Positions 42,757 through 53,847 of a DNA stretch of 64,000 nucleotides are shown here, in pieces (the first letter of the stretch is position 1; every line of letters starts with the position of its first letter). The notes below the pieces were generated by a model. It was not told the origin of the DNA and ran no database searches. It saw nothing but the letters and a program-made list of their open reading frames with translations. A program made the position numbers and the translations under genes. The DNA is from Leguminivora glycinivorella (taxonomy: Eukaryota > Arthropoda > Insecta > Lepidoptera > Tortricidae), in assembly GCF_023078275.1 (NCBI RefSeq), contig NC_062976.1, forward strand, positions 3,286,001 through 3,350,000, written 5' to 3'.

Positions 42757-43489
42757 GCAGCCTTATCGCTAAAGAGCGATCCTTTCCAGGCAACTTACAC
42801 CAACAAAGTTAAAGTAAAAATATCACGTTAATACTGACCAACGGTTCGATATAGATCAGTCAATGAATGCTCAAAAGGGGGGTCTAGGTGGAATGGCCGA
42901 AAGCAGAAAGTTTCACTACGGGATGTTGTTAGGGATAGTAAGGAGACATACATACTAAAAGTCCTCGGACTTTGGACGTGAGCTCGAAGAGGGGGATGAA
43001 AAAGGTCCCATTTTTTGGTTTTTTGCTCATATTTCAAAAACTATGCGTCATACGAAATTTCGGTTTACTACACTTTGACAGCTTATAAAATTCTCTATAA
43101 CTTTGAACTAGAAACTTTTTTTCTAATCTTAACCATTATCTAGGTATGAGCTCCTAAAAACTGTTAATTTTTTAAAAATCGTCCCCCCCCCCACTTTTTG
43201 CTTCACACATTGCTCCATATCTTGAAAAATATTTATCTTAGACAAAATTTTTCTTAAAAAATCTTGTAGATCATTCAAATACCTTTCATAATATCTGTAC
43301 ATATGCTTCTGTGTCATGTACCGTTGAATAATTATACGACTTTAAAATGAAATGAAACAACAAATGTATGTGATAAACGTGTAAAATATGTATTTCATGA
43401 ATTGTATGTATTGAATGTATTACGATGCTGTATAATGCTGCCTTCTCACACCCACATCTACCACTACTACAATCTGTGGTGCACCGGCA

Positions 43490-43785
43490 AAATATTAACT
43501 TCAGTATTTCTTCTGGAGCAGCTGGTACTTTGGGCACAGGAAAATAACTTCAGCATATTTCATCCTCTGCGTTATCCCGGAGCAGCCTGGGGTACTTTGA
43601 CAACTAATCCCAAGATTTGGCGTAGGCACTAGTTTTACGGACTGCCATCTGACTTTCCAACCCGAAGGGTAACTAGGACATATTAGTCCGGTTTTCAGAT
43701 TTTTTCCTTCACCGAAAAGCGAGTCAAATATCAAATGACATTTCGCACATATTAAGTTCAGAAAAAAGTCATTAGTATATTAGCG
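43490..43785 (-). mobile_element. SINE body in the left arm, head missing
   Basis: Carries CCCAAGATTTGGCGTAGGCA, CAACCCGAAGGGTAACTAGG and TCAAATGACATTTCGCACAT in the order of 16388-16714, but stops before the tRNA-like head. Confidence 0.8.
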
Positions 43786-44436
43786 AGGGAGGTAAAAAAA
43801 GTGTGGAATACTGATACAACTAACTAACTTAGTTTCGGAGGTAAAAACTGCTAATAACAGCTTAAGTTACAATTATGTCCTAACTCTTAAAAGTTTTCTA
43901 CTACTATTCTACTTTAAATCAAATTTTAACGTAAAAAAAAGGTTTTTACTTGACGAATATTTGACCAAGTGCGCTAAAAATACTCGTATACTGGATCAAG
44001 TACTCTTATATCATAAACTGTTATAAATTTGAAATTCTCATGAATGCAGAAATAACCTCATTGATTTCGTTAAAACAAATCGTTAGTTATGTTACTTTGT
44101 ACCTTTGAACGGCTCTCCTGTAAAATCATGATTTTGCACTTGCCTCAGTATCCTTAGGAGGTATCGATATAACTTACACGTGTTTTAATTTACTCGCTGC
44201 CTCTTTGGGCGGGACGGTACTAATCGGTCTTCTTTGTTTGTTTGAAATGTTGTTGGTCTCACACCTTACTACTGTCAACACTGCAATTCTCTATTATAAC
44301 CTTGTGTGTTACTGTGTTTGTTGTACCAAATAAATTAAACAAATTGAAACTGTTTCTTCCATGTCATCTGGATCAGATGTGACAACTGTATCTTAGACTA
44401 TATCCTCCCCGCCGTTATCATCAGTGTCTTCCTCTA
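43786..44436. other. Loop of the inverted repeat, unassigned
   Basis: AT-rich. From about 44230 to 44400 it resembles an LTR end (T-rich tract, AATAAATTAAACAAATTGAA polyadenylation-like region), but no partner LTR or primer site is present, so it is not called. Confidence 0.3.
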
Positions 44437-44775
44437 TCTTGGGGGTGTCGTTGACTTTCGATCCGGAGGTCGCGGGTTCGAACCCGGCTCATACCAATGA
44501 CTTTTTTCTTAACTTATGTGCGAAATGTCATTTGATATTTGCCAGTTGATTTTCGGTGAAGGAAAACATCGTGAGGAAACCGGACTAATTCCAATAAGTC
44601 CTAGTTACCCTTCGGGTTGGAAAGTCAGATGGCAGTCGCTTTTGTAAAACTAGTGCCTACGCCAAATCTTGGGATTAGTTGTCAAAGTGAACCCCAGGCT
44701 CCCATGAGCCGTGGCAAATGCCGGGATAACGCAAGGAGGATGATGAATGGGGATGGGCACGGAACGAAAGCAACG
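44437..44775 (+). mobile_element. tRNA-derived SINE in the right arm
   Basis: The head includes GATCCGGAGGTCGCGGGTTCGAACCCGG, quoted here in parts: GGTCGCGGGTTCGAACCCGG (B box). The body has GTGCGAAATGTCATTTGATA and GGAAAACATCGTGAGGAAAC, ending GGGATAACGCAAGGAGG. Same family as 16388-16714. Confidence 0.85.
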
Positions 44776-45424
44776 TACTGATTCCTGTGCAAACCAAAGT
44801 ACCAGCTGCTCCGGAAGAAATACTGAAGTTAATATTTTGCCGGTGCACCACAGATTGTAGTAGTGGTAGATGTGGGTGTGAGAAGGCCTTTATGTACAGC
44901 TAATTGTATTGTTACCTGTTGTGTGAATGCATTTATACAGCATCGTAATACATTCAATACATACAATTCATGAAATACATATTTTACACGTTTATCACAT
45001 ACATTTGTTGTTTCATTTCGTTTTAAAGTCGTATAATTATTCAACGGTACATGACACAGAAGCATATGTCTCATACCTAGATAATGGTTAAGAATAGAAA
45101 TCTAGATCAAAGTTATAGAGAATTTTAAGCTTTCAAAGTGTAGTAAACCGAAATTTCGTATGACGCATAGTTTTTGAAATATGAGCAAAAAACCAAAAAA
45201 TGGGACCTTTTTCATCCCCCCCTCTTCGAGCTCACGTCCAAAGTCCGAGGACTTTTAGTATGTATGTCTCCTGACTATCCCTAATAACATTCCGTAGTGA
45301 AACTTTCTGCTTTCGGCCATTCCATCTAGAATCGTTCGTTGACCAAGCTAATAAGCATGTTATAATTATATTATATACGTTATAAAATCGTTACAGTGTA
45401 TGTACAATACTCATTAAATAAATA

Positions 45425-45490
45425 AATCTTACCGGGATTTGAACCCGGACCGCGGTTTAACCGCTATCCGTCAGTCCAGATCAGTCATCA
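45425..45490 (-). mobile_element. tRNA-like SINE head (GAGCACAG family)
   Basis: Minus strand: GCGGTTAAACCGCGGTCCGG then GGTTCAAATCCCGGTAAG, a tRNA B-box region followed by TTTATTTATTT. Matches the head of 24957-25175; the body is absent. Confidence 0.6.
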
Positions 45491-45494
45491 AAAT

Positions 45495-47070
45495 GTTTAA
45501 ACAACAGTTTTTGATAGTAACGAGTAGTTAGAGTCGTGTTGTTGCTAAATAAAATTGTAACACAAAAACGCGTTTTCCTAACTAAGAAAACAAAATACTA
45601 CAAATATAGATTTTTTCTTCCATAGATTTTTACTTTCACGTTATTATTTAATTTTAGACAGTCACCAGTCACTGCGCATACATTAGCATCAAAACCATTT
45701 ACTTTGATCGCTCGTTCATGGCAAAATTACTTTTTGAGTGCAAACAAAAGTTGATTAGACCAACTCCGAATATCTTTGGCTGAAATGATATTTCACAATC
45801 CACATTGTTAAAGTCAATGTAAAATATTGTCGGAAGTTATGAGTCAGCGAGAATACAGGGTGAAATCTGAGACGGGATCAGATACAGCAAGTCACGATAA
45901 ACATTTAACAAAGACGGAAGGGAACCATTAAAATTGATATCAAAGTTTATATTAGAGTTGAGGTTTAAATTAAAAGTTATAAATAGAAACAACAATAACC
46001 TCTTGCCGCCCAATGTACAATCAGATGTACATTTGGTTTCAATGGAATTTTAACTTTCATGTAAACGAATAAAGTACAATTTCTTTTGTTTATAAAATTT
46101 TTTCAACAAATGAAACTCAACTCAACTCAAATTTCAAGTGCAACTAGAATAAAAATTATGTATGGTGGGCGTTACGAGGTTAAACAACTTAATAGATACC
46201 CACTCTTTTCTATGAAATTAATTTGTTTCCTTCGCTACATCTGGTCTTCTGGATGACATGAGTCTTTTTTATCATTTCTTTAATCAAGAAATTTCTTTAA
46301 GCTATATATTATGTTACTGAGACGTGTGATCGAATTTCAAGAAGAAATATCTGCTACAAGAATGAAATGTATGTTCTGAAATGTGTCCGTGAGCCCGGCA
46401 ACTATCATATCGATAGTTTCCGGGATGGGTGAAGTGTCAGAGTGATAAAGACGCCCGTATCCGGTCCCGTCCATCCCGCTCGAGCTGCGACCTCGCACGT
46501 TTGACAGAGATCAAAATGGCTTGTTAAGGCCCGAGAATCGAGATGTTTCTCTTGCTATAGGCTTCGGCATGTCATGTTAATTTATATGATTCTAGAAGCA
46601 AATACGATATACCCTCAATACCCTGTATAAAAAATTAAGGATTTGTTTTCTTATTCTTTTGTACGATGGATGATGGCTTTAGCTTTGTGTTATGATTATG
46701 AATACATTATTATCTGAGATCCAAGTGATTTGGGAAGCGTTCAAATTAAGTGGATTTCCTTTGAACAAAGCATTTCTGTAAAATGTCGTGCCTTTATAGT
46801 ATAAAAATCGCAGTTTTAGATTTTTTTAAGAGCGATCATCCAGATCTTTTACATTTGATACGGATGCGTGTGAGGGAAACAGCAATATCTACGTGTATAT
46901 TTCTGTCACACTCATATACTCAATCGCTATTTGCCGAAAAATGTTGAATTTGCTATGTGATTCCGTGTTTTATTTATATTGAATATTTTTATACGAATTG
47001 TATTAGTTTGAGCACACTAGATTATCAAGTGTAACATAATAATTTTTTTTTTAATAAGCTTAACCAAAAA
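45495..47070. other. Unassigned; DRE-like motif at 46407-46416
   Basis: ATATCGATAG contains TATCGATA, the DREF-binding element of insect promoters, within a GC-richer patch (46385-46520). No initiating exon was recognised, so this is suggestive only. Confidence 0.25.
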
Positions 47071-47076
47071 ATCTGT

Positions 47077-47234
47077 CTGCGTAGCCGAATGCACGAACGC
47101 TCACGAAACGCTCACGATAAATATCTCTTTCGTAGCTACCTATCTCTATTGCTCTTGCGTATTGGTGCGACAGAACCAGACTACATTTCTACGGCGGTTC
47201 GCATCGCAGAAATGCCATTCGGCTACGAGGCCTG
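47077..47234 (+). mobile_element. MITE with GTAGCCGAATG ends, diverged
   Basis: CTGCGTAGCCGAATGCACGA at left and TGCCATTCGGCTACGAGGCC at right, with CGCTCACGAAACGCTCACGA inside. More diverged than 13179. Confidence 0.7.
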
Positions 47235-47458
47235 TAAAGACCACAAGGACCACTATTAAATGCGAGAGGACAGGTATAATCCCATATGGATTCGGAAGTT
47301 CGACACTTTCAAAAGTCAATACATACATTAAAAGGTTTGTAAGTGACAGCGGGCAGGACATATTACTCGTCGAACCCAAAACCACTGGGGTTTTTAAGTG
47401 GCAAGTAAGGATCTTTCGATTGCTGTAAAGTGTAGAGGAGTAAACGTGTTAAAAAAAA

Positions 47459-47882
47459 ATAGTTATTTGTTATACAAGGGGGCAAAGTTGTATTTTAACG
47501 CCGAGTGTGGAATTGAAGAACGAGTAAGTGAAAGAATTCTAACGAGCGAAGCGAGTGGTTCGAGAATAGAATCCTGAACTTGCGAGCTTTTTAACACACG
47601 AGAAGCAAAATACATTTGCACCTGAGTGTAACACAAAACTTTTCCCCTCACTATAGCGAGGAAACTACAACGCAAAAATGCGTTTATCACTGCTTCCAGT
47701 AATTCCACAGGTGGTAAATCATCTTCATTACTAAATTCACCTACTTTTGTCAATTTTAAAGCAGTTAATTTGACTATATTCAAGGTCAAATTACTTTACC
47801 CACTAGTGGATAAAATGCGTTTTTACCCGCAGGCATTAAAGGACAAAACACGTGTTTCCGAGCTAGTGAGGAGAAAAAACTA
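47459..47882 (+). repeat. Dispersed repeat with CACTAGTG palindrome
   Basis: TTATTTGTTATACAAGGGGG, the CCACAGGTGGTAAATCATCT block and CCCACTAGTGGATAAAATGC. It is the longest copy, keeping a segment AACGAGCGAAGCGAGTGGTT that 37757-38145 lacks. Confidence 0.8.
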
Positions 47883-47884
47883 TA

Positions 47885-48560
47885 TTCTTGGTCAATCAGG
47901 AAATATAACGCCATTGTGTGAATAATTTCAAACTTATTATATTAGTGATATTGGTATCAAGCTTTCCGAACTTCACTTAATTTCTTGACCACTTATCTCA
48001 AAGTTCAAAGTAAGTATCAAGATATTCATACTCGTATTGTTGTGTAAATAAAAACATCATTACTGTATTACTTATTCATTACTGTATTCTTTATTTCCTG
48101 CTACCCTAAGGTTGTCTGGTAAAGCAATTTTCTATGTTTAATGTCTGCTAAATCTGTTATCCTTTTGCAATAAAGAATATTTACTTACTTACTTACTTTA
48201 TTATTTATTCTCGAAAAGAAATTTTCGATAAATATTTTCTCAGTATTTCCCCAATAAACTTCAGTAACGTCCTCATTAAATATTAATTGAATCCGGAAAA
48301 TGGAAACTTTTATCATTTCCTAACTTTGATTTTACGCGTGATTTTTTTCGGTCCAATTTGTGTTATTAGCGAAATTAGTTTTCAGTGGTTTTATAGTGAG
48401 TTTTAGCAAAATACTTGATATTTATTTACCTACTCTTCCACTCTTCCTACATCCTAAGATGTAGGAAGAGTGGAAGAAAAAGAATAAATAGACTTATTTT
48501 ACAAATAAAAAAGGTACAAAACACTTTTTTTTAATTTGAATAGGTAGACGTTTGACCACG
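47885..48560. other. Unassigned; TTAC microsatellite
   Basis: ACTTACTTACTTACTT at about 48181-48198 follows a CAATAAAGAATA polyadenylation-like motif, resembling a LINE 3' end. A small inverted repeat, CCTACATCTTAGG-like, lies near 48447-48470. Confidence 0.35.
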
Positions 48561-48571
48561 ATCACACCTGA

Positions 48572-48678
48572 CTCTCTAGCACAACTTGCCTTGTCGCGCG
48601 CGAGTCCATATTATTTTGAAGTCGCGCTTGATGTATGGACTCGCGCGCGACAAGGCAAGTTGTGCTAAAGGGTCTGAT
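48572..48678. mobile_element. MITE inside a LINE-like fragment
   Basis: CTAGCACAACTTGCCTTGTC paired with GACAAGGCAAGTTGTGCTA gives a perfect arm of more than 30 bp. The sequence on its two sides reads ACACCTGA and CTGATGGTAAGTGACGATGC, so a CTGA-type duplication and an older host repeat are apparent. Confidence 0.7.
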
Positions 48679-48767
48679 GGTAAGTGACGATGCGGTCTAA
48701 GGTGGAGCACGGTTACCTATGAGATACCTATTTACTCTTGCTTTAAAGAGACCTGGATTGTACTCTC

Positions 48768-48985
48768 TGTGAGTGGCGGCCATACATTGGAGCGAGACAC
48801 AACGATGGGACTTTTCATTCGCACGTATGGCTGCCGCTCACCGCTGTCGCGCTTAGACCAATGTCGTGGCTGGGCCGTAAAAAGGCATTGGTATTTGCAG
48901 AAAATGTCCACAATTCCCGTGGTAGAAAAGAAATGCGTCCAGAATTCTGGAGTTATCTGACTGCGAGCCTCGGCCGTCCGTACCT
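48768..48985 (+). repeat. Duplicated segment, copy 1
   Basis: About 215 bp, nearly identical to 52026-52243, starting inside a PIF-like MITE (GGCGGCCATACATTGGAGCG) and running past its right end into AAAAGGCATTGGTATTTGCA and ATGCGTCCAGAATTCTGGAG. The left half of the MITE is missing in this copy. Confidence 0.85.
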
Positions 48986-49028
48986 ATGACTGAATCAATC
49001 TGTAAGAAATCTATTTTTTATTTTATTA

Positions 49029-49226
49029 TTATTTATACATACTGGATGTTGCACGCCGAACATTACTTTGAAGCCAGAAAATTTGACCTTGAATTACGTC
49101 ACGCCGGTCTTGCATCTCTTTCTTTAGGGTGTCCATGATTAAGCATACATTAGGGATATCCCGCGGAATTTGACGTATTACATCTCTCGACACAGGCTTA
49201 AAACCTTTGAACCTCCGTTTTGACAA
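49029..49226 (-). other. Chimeric 65-codon frame
   Basis: The first codons (MSKRRFKGFKPVSRD) come from the repeat shared with 5345-5415. The rest, including VIQGQIFWLQSNVRRATSSM, is unrecognised. Either a host exon lies next to a repeat, or it is chance. Confidence 0.3.
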
Positions 49227-49405
49227 TATTCTCAGCTTGATATGATATTGATATGTGTTAAAATGTCAAATATTAATATTAGCGCCATCTATCTGAGCGT
49301 ACCTACCCCAAAGGTGTATCGCCATCTAGCTCACCGTACCTTTTTCTGTATGGTTTTGAGGTACGTTTTTTTCTTAGACTTTATCTGTCTATACGGAGTT
49401 ACATA
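49190..49405 (-). repeat. CTCCGTATAGACAGATAAAG repeat unit
   Basis: Reverse complement of 5188-5415, with TGACATTTTAACACATATCA, AGCTAGATGGCGATACACC and AACTCCGTATAGACAG blocks. It lacks the surrounding foldback arms seen at 4891-5651. Confidence 0.7.
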
Positions 49406-49409
49406 AGTA

Positions 49410-50605
49410 TTTGTCTTTTACTAACTGACACCTGTGTTTATTAAAGCATGCAATGGAATATATATTTTAGTGTTTTGGTCACTTTAAACCATCACAATAA
49501 TATTTTGGTAGTAACTACTGGGAAAACTAATCCCAGTAGCTATCAACCCCCGGTGTGGTAATTAACAATGTGGGGGAAATCCCAGTAGTTAGGACAGGTA
49601 AAATTTCTAAATTTCTTTCTGTGTCATAATCTTCAGGCTTAAAGTGCAAATCTGCAAATTGTCGAACGCTCTGAAACATTTCCTTTTATCGGTACAATCG
49701 ACAGCCAACAGCCAATGCTGCCTCCTTCCTTCATCTTTTGGAACACTGAAAAGTTTAATATTATTCATGTTAATTGTAAAGACATAAATTATATAAAGTT
49801 GGTATTATTATACTGTGATATGAACTATGAACATAGAAACCGTACCAAGTTGATAGATTTAGCTCCATTCAATAAGAGTAAATACCATGCAAGAAAAAAG
49901 ATTGGTCACCCTAGTCGTAAAACCACACATAGCATTATTTTTCTTTAAAGGTCATATTTATCGTTCTAAACCTATTCGTGGGAATTTTGATATAATTTGA
50001 GACAATGAAAACAATATAATGATAAGAAGTAACCAAGATTACAAGCAAAATAGAAGAAAATTTATTGCCAGTGAGGTTTATGAACATTTTGGTAAAATAA
50101 GTACTTACTTGTGAAATTTTACGTCGGATTTCGGTTTCCATTTACTTCCACAATGGTTCACTATGCAATATATAGCTCAGAACTTAAGTAAATCGTCGAA
50201 AAACGTTTATTTTGCAAAATAAATCTCTGAATCGGTGAATGAATTTTGACAATTCTGACATATCGGGCATATTTTTTTATTATTAGTGTTCCCATAGTAC
50301 GCAGGAGGTAAATACCGGAGAAATAAGGTTTTTGATTGAGTTTTTTTTTGTATAATACAAAGAAAAGTAAGTCAATTTGATTGAAGAATGTTTTATACGT
50401 TTTTTTTATTAACTTATCTGGCAATACATCACAGTGTTGGAATGAGATAGAACATAGGAGTAAAGGTGAATGAACCTGGCTTCAACTCATTGGTCGGCAC
50501 GCACTATCCAGAGATATATATAAAATTCTTGCTTTTCATCACGATTGTATAAAATACTAATGAATAATTTTGGTATGGCTCAGTCTTATTTAAGCTTAGG
50601 TATTA
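49410..50605. other. Unassigned; small inverted repeat
   Basis: ACTACTGGG and CCCAGTAGT motifs at 49514-49592 make alternative small hairpins. Otherwise AT-rich with no gene. Confidence 0.3.
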
Positions 50606-50610
50606 ACTAA

Positions 50611-50760
50611 CGCCGTGTCTTGCGTGGGCGACGGTCGCGCGACCGTCGCCGTCGCGTCTCATCGCATCGTCTACTTCCATATCGATAAGGTTTGATTTCG
50701 TATGCGTCGCATCGCCGTCGGGCGACCATCGCACGACCGTCGCCCACGCAAGCCACGGCG
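50611..50760. mobile_element. PIF/Harbinger-type MITE, 150 bp, TAA duplication
   Basis: Ends CGCCGTGTCTTGCGTGGGCG and CGCCCACGCAAGCCACGGCG with arms rich in CGACGGTCGCGCGA. TAA lies at 50608-50610 and 50761-50763. Strongly GC-rich inside an AT-rich setting. Confidence 0.9.
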
Positions 50761-50764
50761 TAAG

Positions 50765-51985
50765 GTCGTCCTAATACTGGATCTAAAAGTAGCCAGTATG
50801 AAATAATACGGGTTTCTTGAGCAACTGTGTCCAGGGCTGTCACCGTAAGTTTATGATTAATCGCCGGTGTCCCGGGCACGAGGCCATTATCGCAGGGACA
50901 CTCCGGAAGCTTTCGGAATTATAGGCATCTGAGTTTGATTACCAATTTTATTTGTCAACTAGCGACGCTCGTCACAGGGCGATTACATCATAGGCCCTTA
51001 AAAAATAGATATAGGTACGCTCTTACGGTACATATTTTTTGATAGAACACTTAAAGGAAATGATTTCAGGAGGGCACGCACGATCGCGTGATAAAACCTA
51101 TCGCATCAGGTCGTCCTTTCCGCATGATTTGTAAGTGCGATAGGAACGCACCGATGCAATAAGGTTTATATCACACTAGTGTGCAACGCAACGCGCACAG
51201 CATTTTTTTTGTTATAATATATTATAGATGTTTCAATTATAGATGTTTGCCAGGTTTTATCCGACTTCATAATCAAATCATCAATCAATCAATCAATCAT
51301 TTTTATTTGTTAAACATAGGTACAGTACATAGGTGTTACAAAATAATTTCTTAGTATAGTATGTTTTACCAACATTAGGTATACAAATTCATTGGTGGCT
51401 GTGAAGTGTGAAGTACATTAAATACTTAATAAATATAAGTAACATGCATAATTGCATACATTTTCTATTCATACTTACTTACTTAATTGAACAATATAAA
51501 TCTAAAGCTTCTCAAAAATCAACCTTATAAAAATGGCTTAAAATTTCGACTGTAGCGAAAAATGTCATATCACTACTTGAATTATAAAATCTGAATGTCG
51601 CGGCGAGAATTGGGTTATACCGCTATAGTGAGTGCGAAGTTTCTGAAGGTATTGTGGTATTCGTGATACCTGTTGATCCGGTGGTTGGTATAACTTAAAG
51701 TTATGAAAGAATTATATATTTTATCTTAAAGCGAAAAGCATAAACCCTAGTTATTATCTTCTGTAGTAATAAAGTCACTTTACTTTTTATGAATGGCTCA
51801 AACTAACCTAAATAGGTATATATTATTTATTACTTAAATGCATAGGTTATTCAGAATTACCTTAAACTGTACCTTATTATAACTTTACCACATTAAAGTT
51901 ACAGCACTCAGTAATGATAAGAACAGACGTTTTTTTGTTCTGTAATATACCTCTACTGAAAATTTTCTTCCTAACAAATAGCCTA
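50765..51985. other. Unassigned; (ATCA)n tract
   Basis: ATCAATCAATCAATCA at about 51276-51300 with T-rich sequence to its right looks like the tail of a minus-strand LINE, but no RT residues were recognised to 51700. 50765-50935 includes GC-rich sequence of unknown origin. Confidence 0.3.
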
Positions 51986-51988
51986 TTA

Positions 51989-52134
51989 CGGCTCAGCCAG
52001 TGACGTTGGTCTAAGCGCGCCAGCGGTGAGCGGCGGCCATACATTGGAGCGAGACACAACGATGGGACTTTTCATTCGCACGTATGGCTGCCGCTCACCG
52101 CTGTCGCGCTTAGACCAATGTCGTGGCTGGGCCG
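51989..52134. mobile_element. 146-bp PIF-like MITE, full copy
   Basis: CGGCTCAGCCAGTGACGTTG at left and AATGTCGTGGCTGGGCCG at right; TTA on the left, TAA on the right. It is the same family as 1058-1189 and retains both ends. Confidence 0.75.
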
Positions 52135-52243
52135 TAAAAAGGCATTGGTATTTGCAGAAAATGTCCACAATTCCCGTGGTAGAAAAGAAATGCGTCCAGA
52201 ATCCTGGAGTTATCCGACTGCGAGCCTCGGCCGTCCGTACCCG
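52026..52243 (+). repeat. Duplicated segment, copy 2
   Basis: Partner of 48768-48985. Because this copy contains the complete MITE, the one at 48768 was presumably derived by duplication or transposition of a larger unit and then truncated. Confidence 0.85.
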
Positions 52244-52331
52244 CTGTCACAGTGCATATTTATGGAGTATACATACAATATATGCCTATTGTAAGACTTT
52301 TTGATTTTTTTGTGTCTTTATAGCGACTATA

Positions 52332-52463
52332 CGCGACGGTTGAGAAAAACCTGAGAGAGCAAGGGATAGACGACGCAAACCTGCCACTAAACCGTGCACT
52401 ATGGAAGAAGAGAACAGGGAAGGCCGACCCCAAGTAAATGGGACAAGGTCTGGGAAGAAGAAG
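52332..52463 (+). pseudogene. 132-bp RTE-type LINE end with 12-bp duplication
   Basis: Open frame YATVEKNLREQGIDDANLPL then NRALWKKRTGKADPK and TAA, followed by ATGGGACAAGGTCTGGGAAG. ATAGCGACTATA is found at 52320-52331 and 52464-52475. The duplication fixes the borders exactly and shows target-primed insertion of an extremely 5'-truncated LINE. Confidence 0.85.
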
Positions 52464-52479
52464 ATAGCGACTATAAATT

Positions 52480-52975
52480 AAAAAAAAATATATATATTCA
52501 GTAATGAACCTCCAGGTCTTTTTTTATCCTAATTACATTAACAATCGCTGCATAGTACCTACATTGTAGTACACCAACTCATTTGTTTATGTGACTAAAT
52601 ATTTTTTGCGTCCTCCGGCCGGAAATAGTCAAATTTCCAGACGCTGCGCTGAACGAAGTTCCCGTTTCCCGGCTCCGTCGAACAGAAAAGTAGTAAACAC
52701 ATCTTGGCCACTAAATTAAAAAGCCTCAGATCACATGTTTTTTGACCTCAGCTTCGCCTCGGCCGACAGTTACATGTAAGCTGAGGCATTTCTTACGTTA
52801 CTTATCACGGTATGTAATTTAATATATTTGTAACTTTTAAGTATCTTTTATGAAATGTTGCGCAAATGGCAGAGGGCGTTTACATTCTACGATGCACCAT
52901 CCACTTGTGCTTTCTGCTTAAGTTTGCTCCATTTTTTTTTCCAATAACTTTTCCATCCCTTTAATAAAATATTAA
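52480..52975. other. Unassigned sequence
   Basis: No gene recognised. CCGGCCGGAAATAG near 52617 is locally GC-rich. Confidence 0.25.
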
Positions 52976-52977
52976 AC

Positions 52978-53245
52978 TGCAGATATTTGTTCCTGAGTCA
53001 TGGATATTTTCTATGTATATAAGTACTATTTGTATATTCGCATTAGAAAGAGACATTATATCCTTGTCATGAAATACGGACCGAAACACACACACACTTT
53101 CCCATTCATAATATTAGTATGGATTTGTACATTATATATATCGTTGTCTGAGTACCTGCTACACAAGCCTTCTTGAGCTTACCGTGGGACTCAGTCAATC
53201 TGTGTAAGAATGTCTTACAGTACTTATTTAATTATTTATTCAAAA
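52978..53245 (+). mobile_element. SINE (GAGCACAG family) interrupted by Lep1
   Basis: TTTGTTCCTGAGTCATGGAT then, after an insert, ATATATATCGTTGTCTGAGT, CAAGCCTTCTTGAGCTTACC and GTCAATCTGTGTAAGAATGT. The head is missing. Confidence 0.75.
53045..53126 (-). mobile_element. Lep1-like fragment nested in a SINE
   Basis: Retains TTAGAAAGAGACA and CACACACTTTCCCATTCATA then ATATTAGTATGGAT. The middle is deleted relative to 17067-17247. It splits the SINE at about its midpoint. Confidence 0.7.
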
Positions 53246-53483
53246 AAAAGAAAAAAAAATAAGTCAGGTCTGATTTGGACGGCAACGTTTCTTCTTTCTT
53301 TGAAAATTCCAGTCCATAGTTGACTGGACACCATAAATTTGGATATAAAATAGATGGACCTCACAAATATCTGAAATACCTGATCTGTACCGAAGACTGG
53401 GCAAAGTGAAAAAAAATGAGTCTGAATGCGGCCCATGCTAGTAACAGAGCCAGGTAAGAAGAAACTGAATCAAATATAATATA

Positions 53484-53814
53484 CAGGGTGTCCCAAGACT
53501 ATGGGACATGAACGGAAAGTACTTTAAATATCGTGGATAGGGTATTTTGCTAAAAGAAGACTTTATTTTATTTTTAAAACTAAGTAAAACTGCATTCATA
53601 GATTTTTAAATAATTACATGGTTAAACCGGGAATCAAACCCGCTACACGAGAAAAAAAAATCATTCTGTAATTTTGTCATACCGATCGATACGTTTCATC
53701 ATAAGGATTATTTTTTTCTAAATAACATAGTGTCGGACATAAAAGGAAGACCATGAATTTTAACATTTTACATAGCATACTCCTTAGCCTTAAATTTTGT
53801 CCATGCAATTTTTC

Positions 53815-53847
<33 letters not shown>

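Larger units (their letters stand above)
42882..45330. repeat. 2.4-kb inverted repeat with ~0.85-0.9-kb arms
   Basis: The left arm (42882-43778) and right arm (44490-45330) are reverse complements with modest divergence: TCTAGGTGGAATGGCCGAAA, AGTCCTCGGACTTTGGACGT, TTATACGACTTTAAAATGAA and CACCCACATCTACCACTACT all recur inverted. Each arm's inner end is SINE sequence. The loop is 43779-44489. Gains and losses distinguish the arms; for example, the right arm has an extra TGTACAGCTAATTGTATTG-containing segment and the left a GCACAGGAAAATAACTTCAG segment. Confidence 0.9.

Noticed and set aside
44230..44400. Solo LTR
   Set aside because: T-rich and polyadenylation-like, but without TG..CA borders, target duplication or a second copy.
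45425..45490. A tRNA gene on the minus strand
   Set aside because: The B-box loop is tRNA-like, but the rest does not fold as a cloverleaf and it matches the SINE head at 24957.
47463..47789. 108-codon minus-strand frame as a gene
   Set aside because: It lies wholly in the CACTAGTG repeat; the parallel frame is broken in the other copies.
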